Source: JAMLHH01 sp964653095 (GTDB lineage: Bacteria > Bacteroidota > Bacteroidia > Chitinophagales > JADIYW01). From it: a stretch of DNA of 64,000 nt. The position numbers were made by a program, and so were the translations under genes. The notes under the pieces are model-generated. The model made no database searches. It had not been told where the DNA came from and saw nothing but the letters and a program-made list of their open reading frames with translations. Location of the stretch: positions 1 to 64,000 of the forward strand of contig CAZZEH010000007.1 of the NCBI GenBank assembly GCA_964653095.1. The letters are read 5' to 3'. Positions 63,676-64,000 of this stretch are shown here, piece after piece. Within the stretch, counting starts at the first letter, position 1, and every line of letters begins with the position of its first letter.

Positions 63676-64000
63676 ATGAAAGGTATTAACAAAGTTATTT
63701 TGGTTGGGAGAGTGGGAACTGACCCTGAGTTGAGAAAAATTGAAAACACACGTTCTAAACTGAATCTCAGGTTAGCTACAACTGAAAGTTATAAAAAAGC
63801 CAACGGAGAATGGCAGGACATCACCGACTGGCATACAGTCGTCATGTGGGGACCAATGGCCGAGCGCGGAGAGAAAGACATTCATAAAGGCAACCTGATA
63901 TACATAGAGGGTAAAATAAGAACCCGTAATTGGGAAGACAAAGAAGGTAGGAGAAGATATACCACAGAAGTGATTACCGAGTATTTTCAGAATCTGACAC
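63676..64000 (+). CDS. ssb: Single-stranded DNA-binding protein (partial, cut by window end)
   Basis: The first 108 codons of an SSB protein. The N-terminus MKGINKVILVGRVGTDPELRKIE, the LRLATTESYKKANGEW strand pair, DWHTVVMWGPMAERGEKDIHKGNLIYIEGKI and TTEVITEYFQNL make the OB-fold. The acidic C-terminal tip would lie beyond position 64000. It follows mutY on the same strand with a 36-bp gap. Confidence 0.95.
   Translation, partial: MKGINKVILVGRVGTDPELRKIENTRSKLNLRLATTESYKKANGEWQDITDWHTVVMWGPMAERGEKDIHKGNLIYIEGKIRTRNWEDKEGRRRYTTEVITEYFQNLT

Noticed and set aside
1..64000. CRISPR array, rRNA, tRNA, prophage or IS element
   Set aside because: I saw no regularly spaced direct repeats with unique spacers, no GGTTCGAATC-type tRNA arms in the gaps, and no transposase or phage genes.

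Overview
The window comes from a bacterium of the phylum Bacteroidota. It carries a complete gldK-gldL-gldM-gldN type IX secretion (T9SS) core with a PorP/SprF gene just upstream, a T9SS sorting-domain protein, a fused MurF-alanine racemase, a K+-dependent type membrane pyrophosphatase, a DUF4271-hemD pair, and several promoters of the Bacteroidota type (TTG about 19-22 nt before TAnnTTTG). Shine-Dalgarno sequences are mostly absent. The DNA is AT-rich throughout. I see no rRNA, tRNA, CRISPR array, prophage or intact insertion sequence. This looks like core chromosome with a small surface-glycan island at the left end.

Layout. 1-0.3 kb: imperfect tandem repeat. 0.3-1.1 kb: TIGR02757-type protein. 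1.1-7.6 kb: surface-glycan genes (sulfotransferase, GT2 glycosyltransferase and sugar-nucleotide epimerase in one tight operon, a divergent GT4 glycosyltransferase, a large polytopic membrane protein). 8.0-10.1 kb: atypical NarL-type response regulator and a SpoIIE-type phosphatase. 10.2-13.8 kb: outer-membrane protein, C-terminal processing protease, tsaB, ArsR-type regulator with a strong terminator. 14.0-22.2 kb: polA, two coiled-coil proteins of unknown function, rnhB, murF-alr fusion. 22.3-27.7 kb (minus strand): methyltransferase, trans-sulfuration enzyme, DUF2490 outer-membrane protein, hppA. 27.9-31.7 kb (minus): tight operon BCCP-like, O-methyltransferase, glucosaminidase with three LysM repeats, hpt, adk. 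31.7-34.3 kb: M1 metallopeptidase. 34.3-44.8 kb (minus): PstS-like lipoprotein and a small membrane protein, then the T9SS locus, read right to left as BamA-like, DUF4271, hemD, porP/sprF, gldK, gldL, gldM, gldN, closed by a terminator. 44.8-50.7 kb (plus): hemW, flippase, dut, sugar nucleotidyltransferase, TPR protein. 50.8-53.9 kb: a compact exported metal-handling cassette (Cys-rich small protein, TonB-dependent receptor, exported heavy-metal-associated protein). 54-59.4 kb: GMC oxidoreductase, LMW phosphatase, tandem FKBP, minimal T9SS-CTD protein, gmhB-like phosphatase, ctaA. 59.5-64 kb: rng, a 30-residue mS38/bS22-like ribosomal protein, TPR protein, HU, then mutY and the start of ssb.

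How it fits together. The T9SS motor and outer-membrane genes (gldL, gldM, gldK, gldN, porP) would export proteins bearing the C-terminal domain seen at 57.2-57.6 kb. The left-end glycan genes, flippase, nucleotidyltransferase and gmhB-like phosphatase point to surface polysaccharide assembly, possibly sulfated. hemD, hemW and ctaA support haem and respiratory function. The best candidate for a little-described system is the 50.8-53.9 kb metal cassette. Other notable items are the hendecad coiled coil of GldL, an RNase E/G homologue without the zinc-link cysteines, a tiny ribosomal protein gene, and an exactly 88-residue internal duplication in an exported coiled-coil protein.
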